From: Anisodus tanguticus
Lineage: Eukaryota; Streptophyta; Magnoliopsida; Solanales; Solanaceae
Assembly: GCA_034509755.1 (NCBI GenBank)
Contig: CM067547.1
Location: forward strand, 47,952,859 to 48,016,858
Length of the DNA stretch: 64,000 nt
Direction: 5' to 3'
The position numbers were made by a program, and so were the translations under genes. Shown here in pieces: positions 43,387 to 55,259 of this stretch (its first letter is position 1; every line of letters starts with the position of its first letter). Under the pieces are notes generated by a model. That model saw nothing but the letters and a program-made list of their open reading frames with translations, did no database searches and had not been told where the DNA came from.

Positions 43387-43993
43387 AATATTTTCCAGTC
43401 ATTTTACATACCTATCTGTTCTGATGAACCCGACTTTCAGTAGTCGTTCAATCTCGGCTTTAATTTGAGGTATCAACTAAGGGTGATATCTTCTGGGTGG
43501 CTGTTTATGAGGTGTGAAACCCTCTTTAATTAGCAACCTATGATCTACCAAAGTTTGTGCCAACCCAGACATCTCATGATAATCCCACATGAATCAGTCC
43601 TTATACTGCAGTAGAAGAGCCGTTATGCTTTGTTTATCCTTCTCCTTCAGCAAACCACTAATATGTGTTAGTCGAGGGACTTCCTTAGTACCCAAGTTGA
43701 TATCTTCCAAGGGATCCCGAGACTCAAAACTAAGCATGGCCCTTCATATGGGCAATTCAAGTTCCATTGGAAACTCAATGTCATCGGTCGCCAGTGTTGG
43801 TTCTCTGTTGTAGTCCCCTACCTGTGATGCCTCGACTATCCTTGCTTCAAAATTTAAAGCAGTCAGCCGATGCCACAGATCACGTATGATTTGGGTCTCC
43901 TCAATCATTTAACTCTTCCACGATATGCCGTGGTTCGGCTAATTGTTTTATTTCAAAACCTCATGAAGTAAGATTGCAGTATTCCCAAGATCA

Positions 43994-44416
43994 TTATTCA
44001 TACTGTTTCGCAACAGCTGTAGGAGCCACATAAGGTGAATGAATATAAGACAACTTCCAAGTTTTCACCCCTACTTGAAATGGGTTATCGTCGGCTGGGA
44101 CGATCTCTATCTTGTCTCCTTCCCAGAAAATGAGCTTTTGATGCATGGTGGAAGGAAGGCATCGACTGGTGTAAATCCAGTCTCTGCCCAACAGGAAGGC
44201 GTAGAACGGCTTGCCATCTATCACAAAGAAGGCAGATCTGACCGTCTTAGGACTTACGGTGATTTCTGCTACTAAGATCCCCAAAGCTTCAGAGGCTTCT
44301 CCCATAAAGCTAGCCATTTTCATGTTAGTTTGGATGAGATCCTCCCTGGTTTTGTTGAGGTCTTTCAAAGTAAGCAGCCACATCACATTCAGCACAACCC
44401 CATTCACGACGAACAC
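43994..44416 (-). pseudogene. Tat protease region
   Basis: C-terminal half of the retropepsin domain (AFFVIDGKPFYAFLLGRDWIY; LPSTMHQKLIFWEGD). The active-site half with DSG is not recognisable in this frame and would lie just upstream. Sequence 43387-43993 links protease to RT without a long minus-strand ORF, with fragments of the linker in several frames. Confidence 0.6.
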
Positions 44417-44447
44417 TCACCTAAAAGCTTTGTCGTTAATGTAAGCC

Positions 44448-45953
44448 TTAACATAGAGGGATTTGATGTTGTTTAACCATCTCCTTTGTAGATGCACCAA
44501 ATACAGTGCTTAAAGCGTCCCTAGTCGTGGTATTGGATAATGTCGCCCATTCAGTGTCTTCCACACACACATCACCTTCTAGGCTGTCTAGCTTAGGACG
44601 GTCAGCCCAGAACTCGCATGGAATCTGGCTGACCATTTCAATGGCTGCCCAAATCTCATCGACTGAATCTTGCTTAAATAAATCAAGGACGGAGTCTCCT
44701 TCCTCTTCCAATTCGGCTGACGAGAAGTTAATATCTTTCCATCTCTTATAGGCATATAGGAACCGATTGGGGCTCTAATTCCTGAACCCTTTGTGCGACC
44801 TGTGGAACTGTCTCGACTAGGGATTCCTTCAGAATAGTAGTCTCCTGTTGAGGTTCCTCGATCGGGTTGTCACCAAGCTGTATATTCAGTTCTGGATGGT
44901 CCAAAGCTTCAACTTCATGCTGCCCTGTCTCTGAAGAGGTTGAGCCGAATGCCCGTTCGATAGCCTTAGCTACGACAGACTCAGGAATTTCTTGCTTATC
45001 GGTTGCCTTAGCGCTAGCTATAATGTTCAAAGTTAGCTTCATCTTGCGCAAGGTTTTGGCGCGCTGCATCCTTCTTTTCTCCGTCCTGGATATAACACCC
45101 GACGGTGCCTCTTTCTTTCCAGAAGCCTGATTGACGAACCACTTTCCATCCTCTATATTGGCGGTTGGCTTAATCATCCTCCGAGATTTCAACTGACCTT
45201 CATCCCTCACTGTGATATGTAAGAAATAAATGCCTTCTCTCACGTTGAACTCAGCCACACCCTATTTAGCCACGGGTAGTGGTTCCTCGCCTATTTGGGG
45301 CATTCTCGGCTTTTCATCGACTGGTAGCCGTGCTTGCCCTCCAAGCCTGCTACTGAGGTCTGTTGGGTCCCTTTTAAATGCCGGATACTGTTTATGAGGT
45401 TCCCAAATAATATACTTTGGTTTGTAAGGGTGGCCACGAACACTGCTTCTAGCTGCCTGCCTGTCTATGTCCTCATAGATGCCACGTAAGCTGCATAGAT
45501 GATCAAACACAGAGGTCCTGGCGACCCCTCCTTACCGGTGGGCTTCTTTGGGACCCATATGGTTTTCATCGGCTGTTTCTCCTTGGCGTCCTTTGATTGA
45601 TCTGGCCTAGCAAAAGACACCATAGATATCGGTACTATGGGAAAGGGGTCAGTATCAATAAACATCTCCACTATGCTCTTATCGGCTAGCTTGAACCTCC
45701 CCTCCTTGATATCCTTTTGAATTGCCTTTCTAAAGACCATAAGATTAGAAATAGCATGGCTATATGAGTTGTGCCATTTACAATACTTCTTATCCTTAAG
45801 CTCTTCGGCAGGTGGAATCCTGTGGCCATCAAGTAGCCGAATTTGGTTATCCCTAAGCAGATGATCAAAGATATGATCTGCCTTTGTAATGTCAAACGAG
45901 TAACCGAACCTGTCATCAGTTGAACTAGTCTCCTTGCCTTTCGTAGCTTTCAA
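44448..45953 (-). pseudogene. Tat gag C-terminal and gag-protease linker, four fragments
   Basis: Open parts 45465-45953 (zinc-finger-like KYCKWHNSYSHAISNLMVFRK, as in Tat gags), 45262-45510, 44746-45258 and 44448-44711 in changing frames. The middle parts are hydrophilic linker with no known domain. Confidence 0.65.
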
Positions 45954-46331
45954 AGATGGGCAAGAATAAACCCCTTGAGAATCTCGGCTACTATTGCGTC
46001 TGTCATGTAATCAGCTGACTCTGAGTCAGACTCGTCTGCCTCCATAATGGATACCAAATAGGAACCTCAGTTTTGGTTGGCTCTTCTCTTCTTCTTTTCT
46101 TGGATATACTGCTCTATTTGTCTAGCCTTCTCGACTAACTGGCTTAAGTTAGAGTAGGATTGTCCCACTAATTTCTCCCTTACTTAAGGATGCAGGTTGT
46201 TGATTATCATGGGAAGTGTATCGTGCATTTCCCAACCTTCCTTCTGAATCTCTCGATATAATCGGTAGCCGACTCATCGATATGTTGCTTGAGATTCGTC
46301 ATACCGTTACAATGACTTGAGGTTGGGGCCA

Positions 46332-47869
46332 CTAAAATCTATCATGGAAACAACACTCCATGTCAACCCAACTCTGCAGGAGTCGGGGGGGAGGGGGCAA
46401 AGATGAGTACCAAGCAAAGGCTATTCCGGTTAGGGAAACGGGGAATAACTGCAGCTTGTGATACTCGTTCTGGCCAACTTTGCCACATTGGGCGGTAAAT
46501 CTACCGATGTGCTCAATAGTAGATTTGCCATCATCACCTGAGAAGGTGGCGAAACTAGGCATTTTGAAGCCTCTTGGCAATGATGCTACCCGATCTATCC
46601 AATCGTGGTAGGGCTTCTTGTAAACAGGCTTGTTCAATAGTTTCTGTTGGAATCCAAAGTACTTCCTCATGGTATCCGCAATAGTTTCAGGGTTCATCAA
46701 CTGTGACGTCCCCTGCCTATTCTTAACTGAAACCGGCTGGTAGGCGTTCTGAACTGGAGGCCTCTATTTGTACCTTATTGAATAGGGTTTTGAAAGTTGT
46801 AGGTATTCTGCTGGCTGTTACCAACAGGTGGGATATATCCCTATTACTGTTGTTGGGCATAACCACCAAAGCCTGCAACCTAAGCTCCTGGAACAGCCAA
46901 CGAAACTTGAGGATAATGTGGAACAGTGTTCCATGTCTGCTCTTCTCGGATATTAGCCGTTCTTAGAAAGTTTGCGCTTTCTGGATGGTATGGATTGGGT
47001 ACCGGTTGTGACTATTGGAATGGTGTCCCGCTGTAGACAACGTCACCAGATAGCCTAGCAGGGTCATAGCCAAGGGCCATCGGCTGGCCATCATTGGTTG
47101 CCTGTACCGTAGGGCTATTTGCATAAGTGTACGGCATAACGGGTGGCAAACCAAGGTGTCTGGATACCTGAACTGGTCTCTGAGCCATGTTGATCTGTCC
47201 ATACTGCAGATTTGCTTGGTCGAGTGGCACAGTTTGTCCCCCAACATTTGGTGGCAACCATACAGTAGATTGGTTACCAAGTGACTGGGCTTGTGCTCCT
47301 AGGTGTGATATCTGCTGTACCTGAGTAGGTACTGACTGATACACATTTGGCTGAGGAACAACACTTATAGTCGCAATTGCATGCTGCACAACGCCACTCG
47401 TCAGATGGATGACAAAACTAGCCGAACCTTCTCCTGGATGCAATCGATTGGCATCCAATTCTCTCGCCTGCTAAACCTCATTATGTACCATTTACTTGAC
47501 AATATCGGCCAATTGTTTGGAAACCTGGTATATAATATCGTGGATGCCTAAGTCAATCTGTTGTCTAATAAAAGACGTGGTCATAACAGTTGGACCTTCA
47601 GTTTGACTAAGTTCACCCACAGTTTGGGTTGATGGAGGAAGTGGAGGGGTATCAACCGATGTAGGCATACCCGAAGAAGATGGTGGATCGTTGTTCTTTC
47701 TAGGAGGATTCCGTTTAGGATGTGGACTGGAATCTGGGTTCATTTTCTTACCAGACCTTAGGCGCATACGCCAAGTGTGATCCTGACTTAGAGAATCAAA
47801 CTTCGCTATGAGATCACCTATGGTCCCACTAGGCGTGACAAATTTGTTTCCCTCCGAAGTGTTTGTCAT
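46332..47869 (-). pseudogene. Tat gag, N-terminal and capsid parts
   Basis: Capsid-like domain at 46332-46700 (MPSFATFSGDDGKSTIEHIGRF; FPVSLTGIAFAWYSSLP), preceded by Pro/Gln-rich pieces 47012-47458 and 47492-47869. The most N-terminal frame begins inside the 5' LTR and crosses its edge; no standard tRNA primer site is seen next to the LTR, so the leader may be deleted. Confidence 0.7.
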
Positions 47870-48510
47870 TTAATCGGCTGACGAAATCGAATGAAAAATT
47901 GATTCCTTAACTAAGTGATTTGGGCCGGAAGCGGAACTCTAACTTCAAGCAATGGGTTCCCCAACTACTCCAGAAAGCGTTAGAATGGTGATTGGGTAAA
48001 CTAAGTGGTAAGAAACATAAATACAGCTAGAGTGCAATAAAGACGATAAAGATATAATGAAGATATGAAAAAATTAGATTTTTGATTGATTGTGTTGTGT
48101 TTTTCTGTACAAATGATTCCTATATTTATATTACAAGAAAAATAAATGTGACCCCCTATGTTAACCACCGAACTACCCACTAAATCCACTAGCTAACTAT
48201 GAGGAGGTGATGCCCGATTTTTTTCGCATGGACCTCTAGCACGATCGACGCCACTCCTTTTTGGCTGTTGCTGGTTGCTACCTTTCCTAGAAGGTCCTTT
48301 GATTAGTCTTCGAGGCGTCCGAGTATGTGTGGGTCTCAGCCGTTCCTCGAAATTATGACTCGACCAGACTACTTTAATAGCCGATGATGCTTTTCTAGCC
48401 GAGGGTAAGGACTAACTGATTCGGCTATGATTCCGCTCAGTTACCGACTTAGAATCATTTTCCACCTTCGGCCGTCACTTGATTCGGCTAAACACTTTTG
48501 AGTGTTAACA
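47845..48510 (-). mobile_element. 5' LTR of the complete Tat element
   Basis: 666 bp; about 6-8% different by eye from 37110-37774, followed by target duplication ACAGT at 48511-48515. Confidence 0.88.
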
Positions 48511-48515
48511 ACAGT

Positions 48516-49859
48516 GTTGGAGTTCGAAGCTTGGACAATTCAAAAAATTCCTAGAGTTACGTTTCAAATGTGTAGTTCAAACTCCAATAAAATTTCTTGG
48601 AATTTGAACATTGATTTTTTTTTGAAGTTTTCCGTATTTTAGCTATGGGTATTTATTTTCCTAATATGTTTTTTTTTTTGCTTTAAAAAGCAGTTAAACA
48701 TTGAGTAGTTATAAAACAATGGTTAAATATTAATTACTTGTTCGAAAAGTGGCTATTTGTCTATTTCTTCGTATTTCAAGAAACTTTTGTCGACCATCGA
48801 CATAAGATTAGAAATTCGGTGAATAATGAGCTCACTCGTCTACCCTTCTTTATTTATAAATTAGGCCTTTTTCTCCAACATAGTCGCACTCAATTATGAG
48901 AACAATATTGTTATATACCGTGTAACTACAAACATATATTTCTAACCGTAAAAGTTGAAACCGTTTAATCACTTGAGTTGATTTATGACTTTGATAATAA
49001 TAAAGTCTGTTTTTCTTAGCAAGTTTTCTTATGGTAGTAAAGGTTTTGACCATTGACTGCGTGGGGTTTACAACTGAGGAAGCTAGAAATTAAATTTACA
49101 ATTTTGTGGAGGAAACATAAAATGGGAGAGAATTCATGATCAACAACTATATATATGACATCACAGCATTCCCTTCCATTCAAGTTTTGACGTTAAAGTA
49201 CTTGTATTTAGTAGATTTTTACTTTTTAGTATACATGTATACAAAGTCTAGGTAAAAGTTATTAGATTCATGTGAACCCCTAACCGGACCTCTAGATCCA
49301 CTTCAGAGCATCAAACCAATTATATTTTTAATGATATATGAGTTTTTATATATTATTTATTTTTAATTTTAATTTCTATACATAAAATTACACTTTACGT
49401 CAAAAATACTTGATTAAGATGAATCTGATATCTCAAAGTTATATCCACCCCTGCTTGTGAAATATTAAATTGCGTGACACTTAAACTATCTCGAGAAACT
49501 TACGTATTTTCATATATAAGATTTTACACTTAAAAAAGTTTGTGGCACGTACATATACAACTTCAACAGATTATAGTGCAATGAGTTTGCTCGATTACAA
49601 CCATTATATCAGTCTATTTAATCGATCATTACGTGGCAGCTTTGGAAGAGGAGAAATATAATTAAGCATGGGGAATGATATCATTCAACAATCAACGTAT
49701 TGGTGTTTGAAATTGATATCACTCTAATTTATCTGCTGAAACTGAGGTATCATTGGCTACAAAATGTGCCAACAAGCTGGGCGCCTGGGCCGAGATGGTG
49801 GTACGATATCGGGAAAATGCAGGGCCAACACTGTGTTGCATTATTAAATTGGTTGAAAC
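48516..49859. other. Intergenic sequence right of the Tat element
   Basis: The original right flank of the Tat insertion site, absent from units A and B. AT-rich with no supported gene. Paired TTGACC/TTGACT motifs at 49046-49058 resemble those upstream of the peptide gene, but no coding sequence follows. Confidence 0.5.
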
Positions 49860-50301
49860 TAGGGGTGACAAATGGATGGCATATCAAATTCGGGCGGGTT
49901 GAAATTAGTTACATTAATTATTGGGTCAAGACCTAACCCGCTTAAAATTTGCTTGGGTCAAATGGATTGGGTCAAATAACGAGTTATAACCTAATCCACC
50001 CAACATAATCCAACCTCTCCCCTTTAAATATTTAATAATATTTTCTTGGGTCAAAATGAATTGAACCAATTTAATAAGTTAATAATATTAATATCAATAT
50101 TCTTCTATTAGATTTTAAACGTAGTCTTTTTTAATATTCTTGCTTGTTTTTGTTGGTTACATTTTGATCTGGCGGGTTTACTACTTTGACCCATTTTGGC
50201 CCAATTAATTGATGGGTCATTTTGGGTTCAACCCATTGCATCAATTCAATAAACGGGTCATGATCCAACCAATAAAAACATTGGACGGGTTGCCACCCCT
50301 A
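49860..50301. mobile_element. hAT-like MITE with 8-bp target duplication
   Basis: Ends taggggtgacaa and ttgccacccccta-type mirror (ttgccacccct-a); flanked by gttgaaac (49852-49859) and gttgaaat (50302-50309), an 8-bp duplication with one mismatch, the hAT size. 442 bp, rich in gggtcaa/ttgaccc motifs, no ORF. Confidence 0.85.
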
Positions 50302-50463
50302 GTTGAAATGTAATACAAATGGTGCGAGCGGAGGTAATCCAGAGAGAAGTTCATATTGGTTTTTGCGTGTACGTGATAGTGAGGTGATCTTATTTATATC
50401 GATCAAGCTAAGGAAGTTCATACTACTACAAATACGGAGGCAGAGGTTGTGGGTGGCAATTAG

Positions 50464-50630
50464 TATTAGCCGTGTACTACAACTTGTCCAAATTGTATTT
50501 TACCATATTTAGTCTTATGTAGTTATGGTAGAATTAAGATCCCTATTGTATAAGGAATTCACATTGTACACCTATATATATTTTGTATTAATGAGAAAGG
50601 CTCCCCAAGGGAGATTAATACAATCTTACA
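50464..50630 (+). mobile_element. 5' LTR of Copia 1
   Basis: Starts tattagccgtg, ends aatcttaca; TATA-like tatatatattttg at 50573. Followed at once by the primer-binding site (50631-50644). Confidence 0.92.
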
Positions 50631-50793
50631 TGGTATCAGAAGCCAAAACCTAAACCCTAAGATTTTCCTCCTACCATCGCCGACAACCCCTTCCCCCCCT
50701 CGGCCAGAATATATATTTTCCGCCTCTCTTGGCCGAATTTTTTTTCCTTTTCTTTTCTTCTTTCACGATTTTCTGTACTTTGGTTAAGCCACC

Positions 50794-51566
50794 ATGTCTC
50801 CTCCCACCTCTCCTAATACTTTCGCATCCTCCGAAAACGTCGTTGATAACCCCACTCCCTCATCCACATCCTCTTTCCATCGTGCTTTCACCATCTCAAA
50901 TATCAAGAATTTCATCCCATTAATTCTTGATCAGGAAGACGATCAATACTTTTCATGGATTGAACTCTTCACTATCCAAGCCTGTGCGTACAACGTACTT
51001 GACCATATCGACGACTCCATCCCCCGCCCTCTAGATATTGCAGCTTCGACATAGCATCGTCTTGACGCTATTGTCAAACAATGAATCTATGACATAATAT
51101 CTTACACTATTATGAAATCGGGCGCCTCCGCCCATGAATTGTGGACGCGCTTGAAAGAAAATTTTCAAGTCAACAAGAACACTCGCACAGTTTACTTGGA
51201 AGAACAGTTCAACAATACCTCTTGAAATTTTTTCTAATGTCTGAATATTGTAGGCAGTTAAAACTGGTGGCTAACCAATTGTCCAACGTCGGTACGCCGA
51301 TTTCCGAAACAAAGATGGTGTTCCAATTGATTGCAGGCCTACCGAAGGGTGAATATGACACCTTAGCCACGATGATACAACAGGCTGACCCCCTACCCAC
51401 TTTTAACAAGGCTCGTTCGCAGTTACTATTGGAAGAGACACGACGTGCGAAGCAAGACGAACATAACCAGAAGGCGTTAGCAGTTGATACGACCACACAA
51501 CATAATTCCGCCGCCGTCCATCCGCCACTGCCAAAAAATAGTCAGCTGCGGCAGAGGTCGTGGTAA
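50794..51566 (+). pseudogene. Copia 1 gag
   Basis: Starts at ATG 50794 (gccaccATG). N-terminal AFTISNIKNFIPLILDQEDDQY and WIELFTIQACAYNVL are typical of Copia gags of the UBN2 type; the second part (51141-51566) has QLKLVANQLSNVGTPIS and LIAGLPKGEYDTLATMI. A TAG at 51052 and a frameshift divide it. C-terminal Gly/Arg/Asn-rich stretch (51541-51610) instead of a zinc knuckle. Confidence 0.8.
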
Positions 51567-51844
51567 TGGGCGCAACGGGAAGGGCCACGGCAGAGGCAGA
51601 GGGCAGCAGGCAGGACAGCAGCCACAACTGCCCACCCTACCAGCTTCATGGCCAGCCCAACAGGTGCACTCAATTATGGGAACTAGGCTGCCTATCCAGT
51701 GGTCCAGCAAGCACAGTTCCTTTCTCAAAGCCCTAGCGTGTTGGGCCCCAGTCCAGGTTACCGAACTGGACCTGGGCAGTAACCTTATGCCCATCTGTCA
51801 CAGACCCACTTCAATCCTTACTCTGTTCTGCCGCAGCCCAGAGT

Positions 51845-52111
51845 GTGGCCCCATCTGAATTGGGCCAGGCTTTCAGCAGCTTGAATTCACAACAGCCCGA
51901 TGAAAAATGGTACATAGACTCGGGGGCTACGTCTCACCTCACCCGTCCTGCAGGTAATCTTTCCAAACTGTATTCGTTAAAGTATCCTCAATATATTATT
52001 GTGGGTAATGGCCATCACATACCAATTCAGGGGTATGGTACAGCCTACACCCCATTACCTCACCCACCCTTCTCCCTTAAAGACGTCATGTATGCCCCAA
52101 CATCATTATAA
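51845..52111 (+). pseudogene. Copia 1 protease
   Basis: WYIDSGATSHLT carries the aspartic protease DSGA box; then IPIQGYGTAYTPLP and LKDVMYAPTSL. The frame ends at TAA where the domain normally continues into the integrase. Confidence 0.85.
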
Positions 52112-52317
52112 ATCATATCTCTGTCATCAAATTTACTCGTAACAATTCCGTCTCTGTTGATTCTGATCCTTTTGGTTTTACTGTGAAGGATCTTCATAAG
52201 GGGACACCTCTCACGAGATGCAATAGCACGGGGGATCTATATACTTTTCCATCCACCTCCGTTGCCAACTCCTGCTCTCCAATATCTCTTGCTGCAATTT
52301 CTCCGTCAACTTAGCAT

Positions 52318-53244
52318 AATCGGCTTGGACACCCTGGAGCCCATGTCTTTAATTTTCTTAGAAGCAATAATTTTATTCATTGTAATGGAAAATTTGCCCA
52401 AAATTGTGTTTCTTGTCAACTAGGCAAACATGTTCTCCTTCCGTTTAAATCATCTTTTTCTGTTACGCTTGCTCCGTTTGATATTATTCATGTTGACTTA
52501 TGGACATCTCCTATTACTAGCTCTCTTGGTCATAAATATTATCTCGTCTTATTAGATGACTACTCTTACTATATCTGGATTTATCCTCTTAAATTTAAAT
52601 CAGAAGTATTTTCTAAATTTCTTGAGTTTTGTATTTTCATCCACACACAATTTGAAAAAGCCATTAAATCTTTTTCAATGTGATAATGGTCGTAAATTTG
52701 ATAATTCATTGTTTCACAGATTTTGCAAAAATAATGGCATGGTGTTTCATTTTTGTGTCCCCACACCTCTCAGAATGGCAAAACTGAGCGAATCATCCGC
52801 AGTATAAATAATATGGTTCGCACTTTCCTGTTTCATGCTTCTTTACCTCCCACATTTTGGGTATACATTGTTAAAATGGTAGAATACGTCATCAATATTT
52901 TACCAACCAGTACACTTCATATCATGACCCCAACAAAAATATTGTACTGATGGATCCCATCATATGCCCATCTTCAGATTTTCGGTTGCCCGTATTATCC
53001 TAATCTCGTCTACTGCCCCCATAAGTTAGCACTCCGGACCACTCCATGTGTTTTTTTATGTTTTCCACCTAACCACATGGGCTATATGTGCTATGACTTG
53101 ACCACTCATAAAATTCATGTCTCTCGTCACGTCACGTTTGATGAGACGGTCTTTCCATTTGCAAACATCCAAAAATTCCGCAATACGAACTACACATTTC
53201 TCAACGAGACTGACACATCCCCAGTTATTCTCCATGAACTCCAA
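52318..53244 (+). pseudogene. Copia 1 integrase
   Basis: Zinc-domain residues (GHPG; CVSCQLGKH), first catalytic Asp in IIHVDLWTSP, second in CDNGRKFDN, and the third region damaged: the Q-N-G-x-x-E stretch is disrupted by a one-base change of frame near 52770. C-terminal part MGYMCYDLTTHKIHVSRHV at 53077. Continues into a Ser/Pro/Thr-rich tail to about 53580. Confidence 0.8.
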
Positions 53245-53574
53245 CGCACTGCCACCACTGGAACACCATTACCGCTGGTCACAGCGTCCCATGTTAGCCG
53301 GTCCACCGTCACCTCTGACAACTCCTGTCGCCGTCGGTAGTCCGTTGGTGTCGTCACTGCCAAAGCCAAATGCCACAACCATCATCTCTGCCCCGACGCC
53401 ACCCCCGACAACATACCCCACACAACTAGGCCCACCTTCCATATCGACACCATTGTCGCCTCCGACAACCCAGCATATACCCTCACCTCCGACGTCTCCG
53501 ACAACCCAACAAATACCCTCAGCTCCACCAATCAACATCACCATCGATACCCACCCACTGCCAGAACCCACTAT

Positions 53575-55168
53575 TGACACCTAATTTTGTCCCGTCTTTT
53601 TCGATTTATTTACAATTTTAAATATTTTTGACACCTCAAAATAATTTTTTTTATATATATATATATAAGGTTCTAATATCGTCATCTTTTTTCAATATCA
53701 TTATTATTTATTTATTATTATTATTATTATTACTCGCATTTCCACTATCGTTTGCCTTTTAATATCCTAATAATAGTTTTTATCCTAAAATTCTATGTTA
53801 TTTTATTTTCGCAAAACGACACCACATTTTTTATTTTAAATAAGCATTAAGCATCTCGCAAATATTATTTTATTATTATCACATCGTTATATTTTATTTA
53901 CATAATTTATATCTTTCGCAAAGCATCTTTTTAGTAATAAACCCTTTTATTTATTTCACTCAATACTCATTTTTATCCCTAACCCTCAAACAAACCCAAA
54001 TTTCACAAAAACTAGGCTCAGTCGGCCAAACCCGACCAGGCCCAACCGAAACTCCCTATTTTGGCCCACCCGAATGGCCCAATCGGCCAATCCATCCCCT
54101 TAATCCTCTTACCCCTTTAATCCCCTAACCCTAAAAAACAAAACAAAGCAAAACAAAACACACCCTTTTCGCCCCCCAGTCACCGAACCCATCACCTCCC
54201 CCAAAACCCGTGGACCCGACACCACCACCAACCCCCCTCTGCCCCTGACACCGCCAATCGCCAAACCCGCCACCTCACTAACCCATCCCCCCAAAATTCG
54301 CAACCCATACCCCAAAAATCAGATTTTTGCCCTCTTTTTATTTTGAAATTCGAACTCAAATTTTGTAAGGGGTATGGGGGTGAACATTGGGGGGGGGGGG
54401 GGGGGGGGTACCATCTATAAAACCCCCCTCTTGTTCTTCATTTTGGGGGTCAAAATTTTAGGTCCGAAATCTTCTTAAGGTTGGTTGTTTCTTCTTTGCA
54501 TGTGTTCTTCATTTTAAAAAGGGGGCTGAAAATTCGTTTTATTTGGTGGATTTCGGGTCTGAAAAATAAAAAGAAAAGGGTCGAAATACGAAAAGAAAAT
54601 AAAAGAAAAAGCATAAAAAATTAAAGGTAACTCTGAATCCGAAATGGTTGGTTTGTTGTTGATCTTTGTTTTAAAAAAATACTTTTGTCCCCTAATTTTC
54701 AATCTGAAAAATACATTTTGAATACTGGTTTCAATCCCCAAAAATCTGTTTTCTTTTTTTGTTGTTCTCTATTTTCGGGTCAGGTCGGGTTTCCGGGTCG
54801 AGTCGGGTCTGCTTTCTATTTCAGGTTGAAACCAGTGCCAAAATTCCGAAAATAAGGTTGGTTCTTATATGATTTATTGTTAATGATTATCTTTTTTTTT
54901 TTTTTACCTTTGATTGGTTATCTGAAATTTGCAATGGAAACAAATGTGTTTCTCGGATTCAGCACTGTTTTCCGGTTCTATGGCTATGCTACTGACTTTA
55001 TGTTGTACTAATCGATTCGGGGTACTGTATTACTTTGCCTTGCTGCTATTTTCTTGATTCTAATGTGTTGGACTGATGATGTGCGATTTTCAGTTTTCCG
55101 GTCACTGTTCAGAGGGAATCGATGCCATTACGTCGCGAGCCACGGTAAAAAACGGGCGCGATACCCAC
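53575..55168 (+). mobile_element. LTR-like insert inside Copia 1
   Basis: Starts tgacacctaattttgtccc, a common start of plant Ty3/gypsy LTRs, has TATA-like ctataaaacccc at 54415 and a 20-G run just upstream, and ends near gcgcgatacccac at about 55168, where the Copia Pro/Thr-rich linker resumes. No ORF. Probably a solo LTR; the right edge and target duplication are uncertain (cccact-like sequence on both sides). Confidence 0.5.
54389..54408 (+). repeat. Run of 20 G
   Basis: An uninterrupted G20 tract just upstream of the TATA-like element of the nested LTR-like insert. Could form a G-quadruplex; length may be an assembly guess. Confidence 0.9.
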
Positions 55169-55259
55169 TTCTGACAATCAGCAGTTACCAAACCCGCACC
55201 TACACCTTGGCCCGCTACCCAGCAGACCCACAATGCACACCCATTCTCCCTCACACCTT

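Larger units (their letters stand above)
37110..48510 (-). mobile_element. Complete Tat-type Ty3/gypsy retrotransposon with antisense PMD gene
   Basis: LTRs 37110-37774 and 47845-48510; target duplication ACAGT on the right (48511-48515) and ACATT (ACAGT in units A and B) on the left. gag-pol reads leftward; a PMD gene reads rightward between the 3' LTR and the pol end. The RT motif FMDGYSGYNQI and the gag motif YCKWHNSYSH point to the Tat lineage. Purine tract agggaggcaa on the minus strand at 37775-37786. Not autonomous: broken gag-pol, dead RT, most of integrase deleted. Confidence 0.88.

Noticed and set aside
47840..47869. Gag start codon inside the Tat 5' LTR
   Set aside because: The frame opens by chance across the LTR edge; the leader and primer site appear to be missing, so the true start is unknown.
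49046..49058. Second site with paired TTGACC/TTGACT, possibly another peptide-gene promoter
   Set aside because: No signal peptide or repeat ORF follows on either strand within 600 bp; the match to the promoter at 36803 is limited to about 25 bp.
53269..53580. 103-aa minus-strand Gly/Val-rich ORF
   Set aside because: Shadow of the Pro/Thr/Ser-rich linker of Copia 1 on the plus strand.
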